Below are positions 52,910-61,775 of a DNA stretch of 64,000 bases, one piece after another. Source of the DNA: Chloroflexota bacterium (GTDB lineage Bacteria; Chloroflexota; Dehalococcoidia; Dehalococcoidales; JACQON01); the NCBI GenBank assembly GCA_016202545.1, contig JACQON010000013.1, positions 1-64,000 of the forward strand, given 5' to 3'. A program made the position numbers and the translations under genes. The stretch's first letter is position 1, and every line of letters begins with the position of its first letter. The notes below the pieces were generated by a model. It ran no database searches and was not told the DNA's origin. It worked only from the letters and a program-made list of their open reading frames with translations.

Positions 52910-54058
52910 ATGGTCAAGTCTGAGAATGATAAAGCCGGCTCAAAATTGCCCTATCGCCGCATAGTGGCCAAATTCGGCACCAGCTTGCTCACCGGCGGCA
53001 GTGCCCATCTGGATGAAGCCATGATGTCACGCCTGGTCGCCCAGGCGGCACAGCTCCACCAGCAGGAGCGGGAGGTAGTCATCGTCTCCTCAGGAGCCAT
53101 CGCCCTGGGCATAGATAAGCTGGGGCTGACCCGTAAGCTCAAGGGTATCCCCTTCAAGCAGGTCATGGCCGCGGTTGGGCAGAACCGCCTGATGCAGACC
53201 TATGAGCAACTGTTCAGCCGATACAATATCCCCGTGGCCCAAGCCCTGCTTACCAAGGCCGACCTCTCTGACCGTGCCGGCTACCTTAATGCCCGCAACA
53301 CCCTTCTGGCCCTGCTCGAACTGCGGGTGGTCTGCATCGTCAACGAAAACGATGTGGTGGCCGTGGACGAGCTGGATGGGGCCAGGTTCGGTGATAATGA
53401 TAACCTCTCCGCCATGGTGGCCAACCTGATTGACGCTGACCTGCTGATGATTCTGACCGATGCCGCCGGGCTATGCACCGCCGACCCACACTGCAATCCT
53501 GATGCCCGCCTCATCACGCAGGTGGAAAGGATAGACTCGGATATTGAGTGCCTGGCGACCGGTGCATCGAGCAAGCTGGGGACGGGGGGCATGGTCACCA
53601 AGATAGAAGCCGCCAGGCTGGCCACTGCCTCCGGGGTGACGGTGGTCATCGCCGATGGCAAAGACAAGGACGTAATTCTGAGGCTGGCCAGCGGTGAGGC
53701 GGTAGGCACACGTTTCCTGCCCGCCGCCAGCAAGCTGGAAAGCCGCAAGCGCTGGATGCTCAGCGACCTTTGTACCAGGGGGAAGCTGGTGGTAGACGCC
53801 GGGGCTGCCCTGGCCCTGCAAACGCACCATCGGAGCCTGCTGGCGGCCGGCATCAGGCAGGTCGAGGGCGACTTCCAGCGGGGCGACGTCGTCAGCATCT
53901 GCGACCCGGATGGAGTCCGCATTGCCTGCGGCATAACCAACTACGCCTCCGGGGATATTGACGCCATCAAATCCATGCACTCGGGAAAGATAAGTTCCGT
54001 GCTCGGACATGATTACGGTTCTGAGATAGTGCACCGAAATAACCTTGTGGTCTTTTAA
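52910..54058 (+). CDS. proB: glutamate 5-kinase ProB
   Basis: A 382-aa enzyme phosphorylating glutamate in the first step of proline synthesis. The amino-acid kinase domain begins [10 protein letters not shown] (about residues 21-30), with [20 protein letters not shown] and [12 protein letters not shown]. The C-terminal PUA domain (from about residue 285, [14 protein letters not shown]-like) is present. Cytoplasmic. proA follows after one small gene, so proline synthesis is an operon here. Confidence 0.96.
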   Translation: MVKSENDKAGSKLPYRRIVAKFGTSLLTGGSAHLDEAMMSRLVAQAAQLHQQEREVVIVSSGAIALGIDKLGLTRKLKGIPFKQVMAAVGQNRLMQTYEQLFSRYNIPVAQALLTKADLSDRAGYLNARNTLLALLELRVVCIVNENDVVAVDELDGARFGDNDNLSAMVANLIDADLLMILTDAAGLCTADPHCNPDARLITQVERIDSDIECLATGASSKLGTGGMVTKIEAARLATASGVTVVIADGKDKDVILRLASGEAVGTRFLPAASKLESRKRWMLSDLCTRGKLVVDAGAALALQTHHRSLLAAGIRQVEGDFQRGDVVSICDPDGVRIACGITNYASGDIDAIKSMHSGKISSVLGHDYGSEIVHRNNLVVF

Positions 54059-54070
54059 GGAGGGGCAAAA

Positions 54071-54334
54071 GTGAGTCCAGTCAAACTTTACCGGCTCGAC
54101 GGTCAATTTATCGTCACCGTCAACTGCCAGTTCCACGACCTGTCAGATGCCGGATGGTGGGGTGAGATGGTGCCCACGGAATACAAGGCCTTCAGCGAGA
54201 ATGACGTCTATGTTCTTGAACTACCGGATGGACGGAGGGGCAGGTGCTCCCTGAGGAAACTGGTCAACCGGGCGGTGAACGGCGTCCCTCCGCTTTACCA
54301 CTACAATTTCAGGGGACATGCGCCGTTCAAATAA
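54071..54334 (+). CDS. small protein of unknown function between proB and proA
   Basis: An 87-aa soluble protein from GTG 54071 with an excellent ribosome binding site (TAAGGAGGGG) 12 bp after proB. Composition is mixed, rich in Tyr, Gly and Arg, with ELPDGRRGRCSLRKLVNRAV in the middle; no transmembrane segment or known motif. Its coupling to proB and the 42-bp gap to proA suggest co-expression. No family recognised. Confidence 0.65.
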   Translation: MSPVKLYRLDGQFIVTVNCQFHDLSDAGWWGEMVPTEYKAFSENDVYVLELPDGRRGRCSLRKLVNRAVNGVPPLYHYNFRGHAPFK

Positions 54335-54376
54335 AGAACCCGCCAGCAAGCTGGAGGATATCCAGCGGAGAATTCT

Positions 54377-55651
54377 ATGAAACTTGCAATTGAAGAACTG
54401 GAAGCTAAGGCCCGGGCAGCCAAAGCGGCGTCCCGCCGCCTGGCATACCTGTCAACTGAAGTCAAAAACAGAGCCCTGAGTTACATTGCCGATGACCTGC
54501 TGGCGAAAAGGGATGATATACTGGCAGCCAACAAGATTGACTATGATAGAGGTGAGGCCTCAGGCATGGGCACGGCTATGCTCGACCGGCTGATGCTGTC
54601 GGTGGAGCGCCTTGAGGCTATGGCCCACGATGTGCGGACGGTGGCTGCCCTGCCCGACCCGGTGGGTGAAGTCTTCGATATGCGCACCCTGCCCAATGGC
54701 CTGCTCATCGGCAGGAAGCGAGTGCCCCTGGGCGTAATCGGGGCTATCTACGAAAGCCGGCCCAACGTCACCATAGACATCTCCGGCCTGTGCCTGAAAT
54801 CGGGCAACGCCGTAATCCTGCGGGGCGGCAAGGAAGCCATTAGCTCCAATACCGCCCTGGCCAGAGTGGTCCAGGAGGCCGTGACCAGGGCTGGAGTGCC
54901 TGAAGGGGCAGTCCAGCTTATCGAGAATACCGACCGTGCCCTGGTCAACCACTTGCTCAAACTGCGCCAGTTCATCGACCTGATGATTCCCCGCGGCGGC
55001 GCTGACCTGATAAAATTCGTCTCCGAGAATGCCGCCATGCCGGTGGTCACCGGCGGCATCGGGGTATGCCATACCTACGTTGACAGGAACGCCGACATAG
55101 ACAAGGCGGTGGCCATAGCCTTCAATGCCAAGGTACAACGCCCCACGGTATGCAATGCCCTGGATACGCTATTGGTCCACGCTGACATCGCTGAGCGTTA
55201 CCTGCCGCGGATAGCCGCCGAGTGGGCCAGGGCAGGGGTAGAGATGCACTGCGATAAGCGCGCCCTGGCTGTCCTCGGTTTGAAGCCAGGTTTGAAGGTT
55301 ATACCGGCCACCGATGCCGACTGGGGTAAGGAGTTCCTGGCGCTGGTGGCAGCGGTCAAAGTGGTGGACTCCCTGGACGAGGCGCTCCAGCACATCGAGC
55401 GCTATGGCTCCGGGCACTCCGAGGCCATCGTCACCGAAGACTACCAGGCGGCGATGCGCTTCTTAAACGAGGTGGATGCCGCCTGCGTCTACGCCAATGC
55501 CAGCACCCGGTTCACCGATGGCGGTCAATTTGGCCTGGGCGCCGAGGTGGGCATTAGCACCCAGAAACTTCATGCCCGTGGCCCGCTGGGGCTAACGGAA
55601 CTGACCACCTACAAGTGGATTATCCTGGGCAGCGGGCAGGTGCGCCCTTAG
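54377..55651 (+). CDS. proA: gamma-glutamyl phosphate reductase ProA
   Basis: A 424-aa NADPH-dependent enzyme making glutamate-5-semialdehyde, second step of proline synthesis. ALDH fold with IGAIYESRPNVTID, GGKEAISSN and the catalytic Cys in RPTVCNALDTLLVH. C-terminal HARGPLGLTELTTYKW is diagnostic. Its stop overlaps the convergent rph stop by 4 bp. Confidence 0.96.
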   Translation: MKLAIEELEAKARAAKAASRRLAYLSTEVKNRALSYIADDLLAKRDDILAANKIDYDRGEASGMGTAMLDRLMLSVERLEAMAHDVRTVAALPDPVGEVFDMRTLPNGLLIGRKRVPLGVIGAIYESRPNVTIDISGLCLKSGNAVILRGGKEAISSNTALARVVQEAVTRAGVPEGAVQLIENTDRALVNHLLKLRQFIDLMIPRGGADLIKFVSENAAMPVVTGGIGVCHTYVDRNADIDKAVAIAFNAKVQRPTVCNALDTLLVHADIAERYLPRIAAEWARAGVEMHCDKRALAVLGLKPGLKVIPATDADWGKEFLALVAAVKVVDSLDEALQHIERYGSGHSEAIVTEDYQAAMRFLNEVDAACVYANASTRFTDGGQFGLGAEVGISTQKLHARGPLGLTELTTYKWIILGSGQVRP

Positions 55652-56367
55652 CCCTTTAAGACAGCCTGCTGGATTTGAAGTAGCTGCCTGATGCCCTTCT
55701 CAGCCAGAGACAGAACGGAATCAATGGTCTCCCTGGAGAAAGGCTTGCCCTCAGCCGTCCCCTGGACTTCGACAAACTCGCCTTCTGAGGTCATCACCAC
55801 ATTGAAGTCAACGGCAGCATTGAAGTCTTCATCGTAGCACAGGTCGAGCAGCATCTGGCTGTGAACGATGCCCACGCTGGTGGCAGCCACTGCCGTCCTC
55901 AACGGTACTGATGCCAGCACCCCTATGTTTGCCAGGGCCTCCAGGGCTCGGCGCAGCGCCACATAGGCGCCGGTAATGGCCGCCGTCCTGGTGCCGCCAT
56001 CTGCCTGAAGCACATCGCAGTCCACAATCAACGTCCTCTCTCCCAGCTTGGCAAGGTCAGCCACCGCCCGCAGCGCCCGCCCGATGAGTCGCTGAATTTC
56101 CTGGTTCCTGCCGGCGACCCTGCCCAGGGTGGAAGCACGCGGAGTGCGGGTTACGGTGGCCCGGGGCAGCATGGCATACTCAGCCGTAATCCAGCCGGTG
56201 CCGCTTCCCCTGAGAAAAGCAGGCACCCTGTCCTCCACGCTGACCGAGCACAACACCCTGGTCTTTCCCATCTCTATCAGCGCCGAACCCTCGGCAAAAT
56301 CCAGGCATCCCGGTGTTATCTTCACCGGCCGCAGCTCATCCCAGGAGCGGCCATCAGTCCTCTTCAT
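55648..56367 (-). CDS. rph: ribonuclease PH
   Basis: A 240-aa phosphorolytic 3'-5' exoribonuclease that trims tRNA 3' ends. Start ATG 56367 (MKRTDGRSWDELRPVKI) matches the family N terminus; in-frame upstream residues do not. Motifs: GSGTGWITAEYAMLPRAT, GRVAGRNQEIQRLIGRALR, CDVLQADGGTRTAAITGAYV. Complete length. Confidence 0.95.
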   Translation of the reverse strand: MKRTDGRSWDELRPVKITPGCLDFAEGSALIEMGKTRVLCSVSVEDRVPAFLRGSGTGWITAEYAMLPRATVTRTPRASTLGRVAGRNQEIQRLIGRALRAVADLAKLGERTLIVDCDVLQADGGTRTAAITGAYVALRRALEALANIGVLASVPLRTAVAATSVGIVHSQMLLDLCYDEDFNAAVDFNVVMTSEGEFVEVQGTAEGKPFSRETIDSVLSLAEKGIRQLLQIQQAVLKG

Positions 56368-56581
56368 ACTGTCTTCCCTCTTCGCCTGCCGTATATGCCA
56401 GAGTATAGCACTGAGAGATGCTGCTGGCAATCTGGCCTGGCAAGCGGCACCGGGGATTATGTCAATGCGGCCTCTTGCATAACCCTGCTAAAAACCCTAA
56501 GATTTATGTGGGCAAGACGCGCAATACAAATCAAGAGCCGGCGAATTCGACCGGGAACGAATGTTACCGCAGGAGAAAGCT

Positions 56582-57532
56582 ATGACACTCAGCGAGATAT
56601 ACCAAAAGGGGGCCGAGATTCTGGAAAACAAGAATCTCGGTTTTTACTTACGAGGCGTGGAAACTGAATATGTCATGAAACATAATGAGGAAATTTTCAG
56701 AGAGTACAGGTTTGTTCAGAGCGCGATAGACTCGATTGAAGCCACCACCGAAACCAGGCTGCTCGATGTGACCCTTCAGGTCCCGATAGTCATGTCCTCC
56801 ATTACTGCGCCTATCCCCCGCATCCAGCGCGATGGGCTGCTGAAGATTGCCACGGCTTTGAAAGAGACAGGCTCTATGATGTGGACAGGTACGCCCATTC
56901 CCTCCAACCTCAGGGAACTGGTGGAAGTCGGCGTGCCGCTGGTGCAAACTGTCAAACCTTACACCGATAGAAGCAAGGTCATGAAAATGCTATCGCAAGC
57001 CGAGGCTGCCGGCGCTACCTGGGTGGGGATAGAGGTCGATGCCGGCCAGGGAACCAAAATACTGGACCGGCAGATGGCGAAGGACTGTTCGCCCATGTCA
57101 GTGAGCGAACTTAAAGAGTTGAAGCATAAGATAAGCAGGCCTCTGGTCTTAAAGGGAATCCTGAGTCCCCGGGACGCAGAGAAGGCCTTAGAAGCAGGCG
57201 CCGATGTAATAGTGGTGTCCAACCACGGCGCCCATACTATCGACTATCTTCCCCATCCCCTGGAGGTATTGGAGGAAATTGCAAAGGTAATAGCAAATCA
57301 AATCCCCATAATCATAGACGGAGGATTCCGGCGGGGGACTGACGTTTTGAAGGGACTGGCGTTCGGGGCACAAGCGATAGGAGTGGGCAGGCCAATACTT
57401 TATGGCCTGGCGGCAGACGGTGAAGAAGGAGTAAAAAAAGTCATAGCTGAAATGGCAGGGGAACTAAAGAGAGCCATGACCATGACCGGAGTCAAAGACC
57501 CCGCCAGCGCCCACAGGGGAATTATCTTGTAG
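56582..57532 (+). CDS. FMN-dependent alpha-hydroxy acid dehydrogenase-like protein
   Basis: A 316-aa TIM-barrel protein of the glycolate oxidase / lactate dehydrogenase (FMN) family. ATG 56582 follows CAGGAG. Visible FMN-site features: PIVMSSITAP near residue 63, catalytic-loop VSNHGAHTID near 212-221, IIIDGGFRRGTDVLKGLAFG and IGVGRPILYGL. The His of SNHG is kept, but the substrate-carboxylate Arg of the usual SNHGGR motif is missing (SNHGAH), so the substrate is probably not a plain 2-hydroxy acid. Shorter than typical members (~350-380). Isolated between rph and cinA. Confidence 0.82.
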   Translation: MTLSEIYQKGAEILENKNLGFYLRGVETEYVMKHNEEIFREYRFVQSAIDSIEATTETRLLDVTLQVPIVMSSITAPIPRIQRDGLLKIATALKETGSMMWTGTPIPSNLRELVEVGVPLVQTVKPYTDRSKVMKMLSQAEAAGATWVGIEVDAGQGTKILDRQMAKDCSPMSVSELKELKHKISRPLVLKGILSPRDAEKALEAGADVIVVSNHGAHTIDYLPHPLEVLEEIAKVIANQIPIIIDGGFRRGTDVLKGLAFGAQAIGVGRPILYGLAADGEEGVKKVIAEMAGELKRAMTMTGVKDPASAHRGIIL

Positions 57533-57574
57533 CCTGACCCGGCAAGAAGAAACCCGCCCATTACTTCTACAAGT

Positions 57575-58054
57575 TTACTCTAAGGCAGTCAGGTATTCCT
57601 TCAGCCAGGCCAGGGCAGCCGAAGCGGCGCTGAGCTTGTTCTGCTCCCGGCTTCCCTGGAACTGATGCCGGCGGCTCCAGGTCCCGGCCTGGTGTGACAG
57701 CCCGATATAGAACAGCCCCACCGGCTTGTCCGGCGTGCCCCCGGAAGGTCCGGCGATGCCGGTATCGGCCAGGCATATATCCACCCCCAGCACCCTCCTG
57801 CCCCCCTGCGCCATCTCCTCAGCCACCTGGGGGCTTACCACGCCGTAGCGGTCTATGGTATCCGCCTTTACGCCGACCACTTTCACTTTGACCTCGCTGC
57901 TATAGGCGGTGATGGCACCCTTATAGTAGGCCGAGCCGCCAGGGACGTCGGTTATCAGGTGGGATATCAGCCCGCCGGTGGCGGACTCAACCACCCCCAG
58001 GGTCAGGCCCTTCTGCCGAAGCAGGCCAACTATCTCTTGCTCCAGGCTGACCAT
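57575..58054 (-). CDS. CinA C-terminal domain protein (nicotinamide-nucleotide amidase)
   Basis: A 159-aa stand-alone CinA C domain, which deamidates NMN in pyridine-nucleotide salvage. Motifs: ESATGGLISHLITDVPGGS, YGVVSPQVAEEMA, ADTGIAGPSGGTPDKPVG. The N-terminal CinA domain is absent, as in many bacteria. It lies 12 bp downstream of the radical SAM gene in the same operon. Confidence 0.92.
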   Translation of the reverse strand: MVSLEQEIVGLLRQKGLTLGVVESATGGLISHLITDVPGGSAYYKGAITAYSSEVKVKVVGVKADTIDRYGVVSPQVAEEMAQGGRRVLGVDICLADTGIAGPSGGTPDKPVGLFYIGLSHQAGTWSRRHQFQGSREQNKLSAASAALAWLKEYLTALE

Positions 58055-58066
58055 GTCACCTCCCTG

Positions 58067-59203
58067 CTATATGAACCCCTTCATCAGGGCGTACAGTGCC
58101 TCTGGCTGCATTTGGCTGCCATCGGCAGCGAGCTGCTTCATTGCCCGCTCCACCATATCACGCCTGCGTGAGTCAGACATGTCATCCAGGTAGGTATAGA
58201 TGCCCATCCTCCTGCCGACCGTGAAACCGAGCCTTTCTCCGGCAGGCAGCGATTGAAACCTGTCTATAACCGCCAGCATCTTCTCCTTGTCCCCGGGCAG
58301 CCTGCCTTCGACTTCCTGCAGCAGGTTAGTTATATGGTCGCTGACATAGTTTGAGCGACACTCCAGGCGCTCGATGAGCAGCCTTTCCTCGCCCACGATT
58401 CCCTCGTCGGTGGCCCGGACAAAGCGGCCGCCTTCGACTTCTTCATGAAGGGGCATCCTCTCGTTTACGGTCAGCGTCCTGACCCTGATAAAATCGGGGT
58501 TTATTTCATTGAGTACCCTGGCGGTCTCAACGGCGTGCTCTCGCCACATCGCCTGTCCACCCAGGCCCAGCAGGACATACTCACAGAGCGAGATGCCCGA
58601 TTCCACCACCTTCCTGCCCGCTTCTATATGCTCGGCTGCGGTAACCCCCTTGTCCATCAACTCAAGCAGGGGGTCATAGCCAGACTCCAGCCCGATATGC
58701 AGGCGGGAAAGGCCGGCCCGGCGCAGCGCCTCCATCTCCTCCAGCGTCTTTCTGGCCGCTGTCTTCGACCGGGCATAGCAGGTCACCCGTTTGACGCCGG
58801 GGAAGGTCTCCTTGAGAAACCTGAGCACCTCAACAAGGTCGGCGGTCTTCATAATCAGGCTGTTAGCATCCTGGAGAAAAGCGCTCTCGCCGCCAGCGTG
58901 CATCCACAGGGCTACATTGTTAAAAGCGTGGTCTGGCGGATTAGCCAGCACGGCAAGGGCCGCTTCCCTCACCCTCCCGCCAAAGCCCAGCTTCCAGGAA
59001 AGCTCTTTTATCTCGGCTTCGATAGCCTCAGCAGCTTCGATGTCCTTCTTTATCTCGTCCACCGACCTCAACTGGAACTTTTCGCCTTTGTAGGTGGGGC
59101 AGAACTTGCACCGGTTCCACGGGCAGTTTCTGGTGGTCCGGATAAGCAGAGAATAGGCCTCGCTGGGGGGTCTTATCGGTCCCAGTTCAAACGAATCTGT
59201 CAC
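58067..59203 (-). CDS. radical SAM protein with CX4CX2C cluster motif
   Basis: A 378-aa radical SAM enzyme. Near residue 27 the cluster Cys pattern is CPWNRCKFC, i.e. CX4CX2C instead of the canonical CX3CX2C; the nucleotides confirm the extra codon. The barrel has conserved LSRLHIGLESGYDPLLELMD and ISLCEYVLLGLGG. No SPASM-like C-terminal Cys cluster is evident. It overlaps the metallo-hydrolase gene upstream by 4 bp and precedes cinA. Substrate unknown. Confidence 0.87.
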   Translation of the reverse strand: MTDSFELGPIRPPSEAYSLLIRTTRNCPWNRCKFCPTYKGEKFQLRSVDEIKKDIEAAEAIEAEIKELSWKLGFGGRVREAALAVLANPPDHAFNNVALWMHAGGESAFLQDANSLIMKTADLVEVLRFLKETFPGVKRVTCYARSKTAARKTLEEMEALRRAGLSRLHIGLESGYDPLLELMDKGVTAAEHIEAGRKVVESGISLCEYVLLGLGGQAMWREHAVETARVLNEINPDFIRVRTLTVNERMPLHEEVEGGRFVRATDEGIVGEERLLIERLECRSNYVSDHITNLLQEVEGRLPGDKEKMLAVIDRFQSLPAGERLGFTVGRRMGIYTYLDDMSDSRRRDMVERAMKQLAADGSQMQPEALYALMKGFI

Positions 59204-59862
59204 TTGTAACCAAAGACATAACTGTTGATAAACTCGAAGTTGCTCTTTACCTCTTCGGCCCCGCTCACGATTCCCATGTGGCCGGGAAGGAGATAATCAA
59301 TGTCCATCTCTGATAGCGCTGTCAACGACTGCTTGAGCTTGTCAGCGTCCCCGCCGGGGATATCGGTCCGACCTGCGTTCCGGTCAAAGACGACATCCCC
59401 GCTGACCAGCGCCTTTTCCTTATCCAAATAGTAACAGATGCTATCAGGAGAGTGCCCCGGGGATGGCACCAGCCCAAGCTCAATGTCGCCAGCGCTCAGC
59501 TTATCGCCGTCCAGGTAGCCGTCCGGCTTGAATGGCACCGGCGGCAGCCCGAAGAAGCTTGATACCTGAACGCCGCTTACATCGTAGAACTTCTCCTGCA
59601 GCCGGTGGGACAGGATTTTTGCCCCGGAGAGCTCTTTGAAGGCCTGGTCCCCCCAGCAGTGGTCGCCGTGGAGATGGGTATTGATGATAATGCTGATGTC
59701 TTTCGGGGCGATGCCGTCTTTACTCATGTCCGCGACCAGCTCCGGCAAGAACTGGGGGGAACCCGGGTCTATGATTATGCCCACCCTGTCCTTGATAACG
59801 TAGGTATTGCAGTCCAGCGCCCCCTTCTCCGGGTAAAGGTACAGACCGTCTTTTAGCCTCAT
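59200..59862 (-). CDS. metallo-beta-lactamase-fold hydrolase
   Basis: A 220-aa binuclear metal hydrolase of the glyoxalase II/MBL group: NTHLHGDHCWGDQAF (HxHxDH), LVPSPGHSPDSICYYL, and the later Asp in VSGDVVFD plus His in LLPGHMGIV. Substrate unknown. First gene of an operon with the radical SAM protein and CinA domain protein. Confidence 0.9.
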   Translation of the reverse strand: MRLKDGLYLYPEKGALDCNTYVIKDRVGIIIDPGSPQFLPELVADMSKDGIAPKDISIIINTHLHGDHCWGDQAFKELSGAKILSHRLQEKFYDVSGVQVSSFFGLPPVPFKPDGYLDGDKLSAGDIELGLVPSPGHSPDSICYYLDKEKALVSGDVVFDRNAGRTDIPGGDADKLKQSLTALSEMDIDYLLPGHMGIVSGAEEVKSNFEFINSYVFGYK

Positions 59863-59967
59863 GCTCTCTCTTCGCTGTCAGGACTGGACTTTGCGCCTTT
59901 TGATTATACCGTAACTACAGGCTAAAATAAAGCAAAAGAGAGGGAGGTCGTTTATTATACGGAAACT

Positions 59968-60052
59968 GTCATTGCAAGGCGGAGCCGAAGCAATCTCATT
60001 CTTCATACTCTACAGATTGCTTCGCCGCCTACGGCTGGCTCGCAATGACAAC
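59968..60052. repeat. compact GAAGCAATCTC-type palindromic repeat
   Basis: An ~85-bp element with TGTCATTGC at one end and GCAATGACA at the other, and inner GAAGCAATCTC and AGATTGCTTC. It is a short, complete-looking relative of the 18405 and 52640 copies, sitting in the divergent gap between the MBL gene and the DUF1284 gene. Confidence 0.7.
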
Positions 60053-60149
60053 CACCCATCCAATGCTAAACGACCTCAGAGAGGCTTACCCCGTAAAAAC
60101 CTGAAGGGATTGGAGAGTGGTTGATTTTGAAGACAGGAAGCACCCGCCG

Positions 60150-60536
60150 ATGAGGTTGCGCGCCCATCATCTTTGCTGCTCCAGGTTCTGGGAAGAGCCG
60201 GCTGAAGAGCGCGGACCGGCCTTCAAGCGGGCCAGAGACGACATAAGGCAGGCGCTGCTGTCACGGCCTGAAGCCATGATAGTGGCCGTCGAAGGCGCTG
60301 ACGAGCTGTGCCAGGCATGCCCTCTGTGCGTGGGCGGGCGCTGCGCCAGCCCACGCGGGGATGAAGACCGGGTCAGGAAATGGGACGCCATACTGCTCAA
60401 GGAGCTGGGACTGCCCGCCGGCACTTGCCTGGCTTCTGGCAGGTGGCGGGAGCTGATTGAGCGAAAGACGCCCTTTAAGCTGTGCCAGAGATGCCAGTGG
60501 AAGAAAGTGTGCAGCGTTGGCGCCATCCTGCTATAG
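60150..60536 (+). CDS. DUF1284 protein
   Basis: A 128-aa cysteine-rich protein. ATG 60150 is preferred because the family begins MRLRAHHL; a GTG at 60117 with its own ribosome binding site is an alternative. Cysteine groups include RAHHLCCSRFW, CQACPLCVGGRCASP and CQRCQWKKVC, suggesting a metal or Fe-S site. Function unknown. It is followed 16 bp later by the DUF167 gene. Confidence 0.82.
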   Translation: MRLRAHHLCCSRFWEEPAEERGPAFKRARDDIRQALLSRPEAMIVAVEGADELCQACPLCVGGRCASPRGDEDRVRKWDAILLKELGLPAGTCLASGRWRELIERKTPFKLCQRCQWKKVCSVGAILL

Positions 60537-60552
60537 CCGATGTGGAGAGGCT

Positions 60553-60840
60553 ATGACCGAGACCAAAATTTCGCTGCGCGTCTATCCCAATGCCGCCAGG
60601 AATGAGGTGGTCGGCGTCGTTGATGGGGTATTTCGGGTAAGGGTGGCAGCGCCGCCGGTCAGAGGCAAGGCTAACAGGGAGTTACTCGCCTTCCTCAGCC
60701 GGGCGCTGGGCATACGTAAAGGCGCATTGACCATCGTCACCGGTCACACCAGCCGGAACAAGGTCATCACCGTTGACGGCCTGAGCCAGCCAGAGGTCAT
60801 AGAGCGGCTGCTTTCCTCCTCCGGAGACGCCACAGGATAA
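60553..60840 (+). CDS. DUF167 (YggU-type) protein
   Basis: A 95-aa protein with the family core LRVYPNAARNEVVGV, AAPPVRGKANRELLAFLS and GHTSRNKVITVDG. ATG 60553 has GGAGAGG upstream. YggU-like proteins are widespread and uncharacterised. Its last 44 bp overlap, tail to tail, the end of the lipoprotein gene on the other strand. Confidence 0.9.
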   Translation: MTETKISLRVYPNAARNEVVGVVDGVFRVRVAAPPVRGKANRELLAFLSRALGIRKGALTIVTGHTSRNKVITVDGLSQPEVIERLLSSSGDATG

Positions 60841-61681
60841 ATCCAAGCAGGCTGCCCCATATCGGGACAAAGATGCCCACCCAGATGGCCACGGTGACCA
60901 GCCATTGGCCCAGGACGGTTATCCCGCGGACGGCTGACTTGAATGTTTCGGTAGCGCTCCAGCCGCCCAGCGGCCTGGCGGTGGTCACCGGTTCCAGGGA
61001 AACGGTTATCTGGGACAGCGCCGTGGTCCGCTCCAGATACTGCATTCGGCCTTTGATTTGCTCTATTTCAGCCCTCACCCGCGACAGGGCGTCATAAATC
61101 ATCAGCAGCTCCTCTACCTTCTCGGCCTTCCCCAGAATGGCCAGGTACTGGGCCTCGGTGGCCTCGGCATTCTTCAGCCGGGCCTGAAGGTCAACATACT
61201 CCTCGGTGACATCCTGGCTGCTGGTGCTCTCCGATTTCACCCTGGTCGCCAGCTTTCTCATCTCAGCCAGCGCCGTCTCAAATCGCTCGTTGGGTACGCG
61301 TATTGAAATCCATCCCCTCCTCTCTTCTCCCTCGCCGAAAATCTGCGATGATACCACGTAGCCTTCAAGCCTCTCTGCCACCCCGGCAACCTCATCCCGG
61401 GCTTTAACCACGTCATTGACCTCCAGCAACATATCACCGGTGCGGACTATCAGGCGGTCCTGCGCCACCGAGGGCATCACCATGCCGCCTGCCTGGTCCA
61501 CAATCACCCCCCGCCCCGGCGGCGCTGGCTCCGGCGCTATTGTTATCTTTGGCGCCGGGTATGGTGTTGGCATTGGTGCCGGCGCTGGCACTGGCCCCGG
61601 CGACGGTGTTGGCGCCTTAGCACAGGCGACCGGCACCAGCAGCAGCCCCACCAGCGCCAGCACCAGTATCAACTTTTTCAT
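60797..61681 (-). CDS. DUF4349 lipoprotein with Pro-rich linker
   Basis: A 294-aa lipoprotein. ATG 61681 follows GAGGAGG. Lipobox VPVAC, then a Pro-rich linker (about residues 22-50), then the DUF4349 domain (RTGDMLLEVNDVVKARDEV, ISIRVPNERFETALAEM), a coiled coil (about 165-235) and a C-terminal TM helix followed by RLRRRK. It is therefore tethered at both ends on the outer face. Function unknown. Its 3' end overlaps the DUF167 gene by 44 bp. Confidence 0.88.
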   Translation of the reverse strand: MKKLILVLALVGLLLVPVACAKAPTPSPGPVPAPAPMPTPYPAPKITIAPEPAPPGRGVIVDQAGGMVMPSVAQDRLIVRTGDMLLEVNDVVKARDEVAGVAERLEGYVVSSQIFGEGEERRGWISIRVPNERFETALAEMRKLATRVKSESTSSQDVTEEYVDLQARLKNAEATEAQYLAILGKAEKVEELLMIYDALSRVRAEIEQIKGRMQYLERTTALSQITVSLEPVTTARPLGGWSATETFKSAVRGITVLGQWLVTVAIWVGIFVPIWGSLLGFILWRLRRRKAAAL

Positions 61682-61775
61682 CAGACGGCCTCCTCTTTTC
61701 TCGCTAAAGTACAGTATGAGGTTGTTCCAATACAGTATAACGCTGGCGGGAGCGAAAGGATAGGCGAATCCCCTA

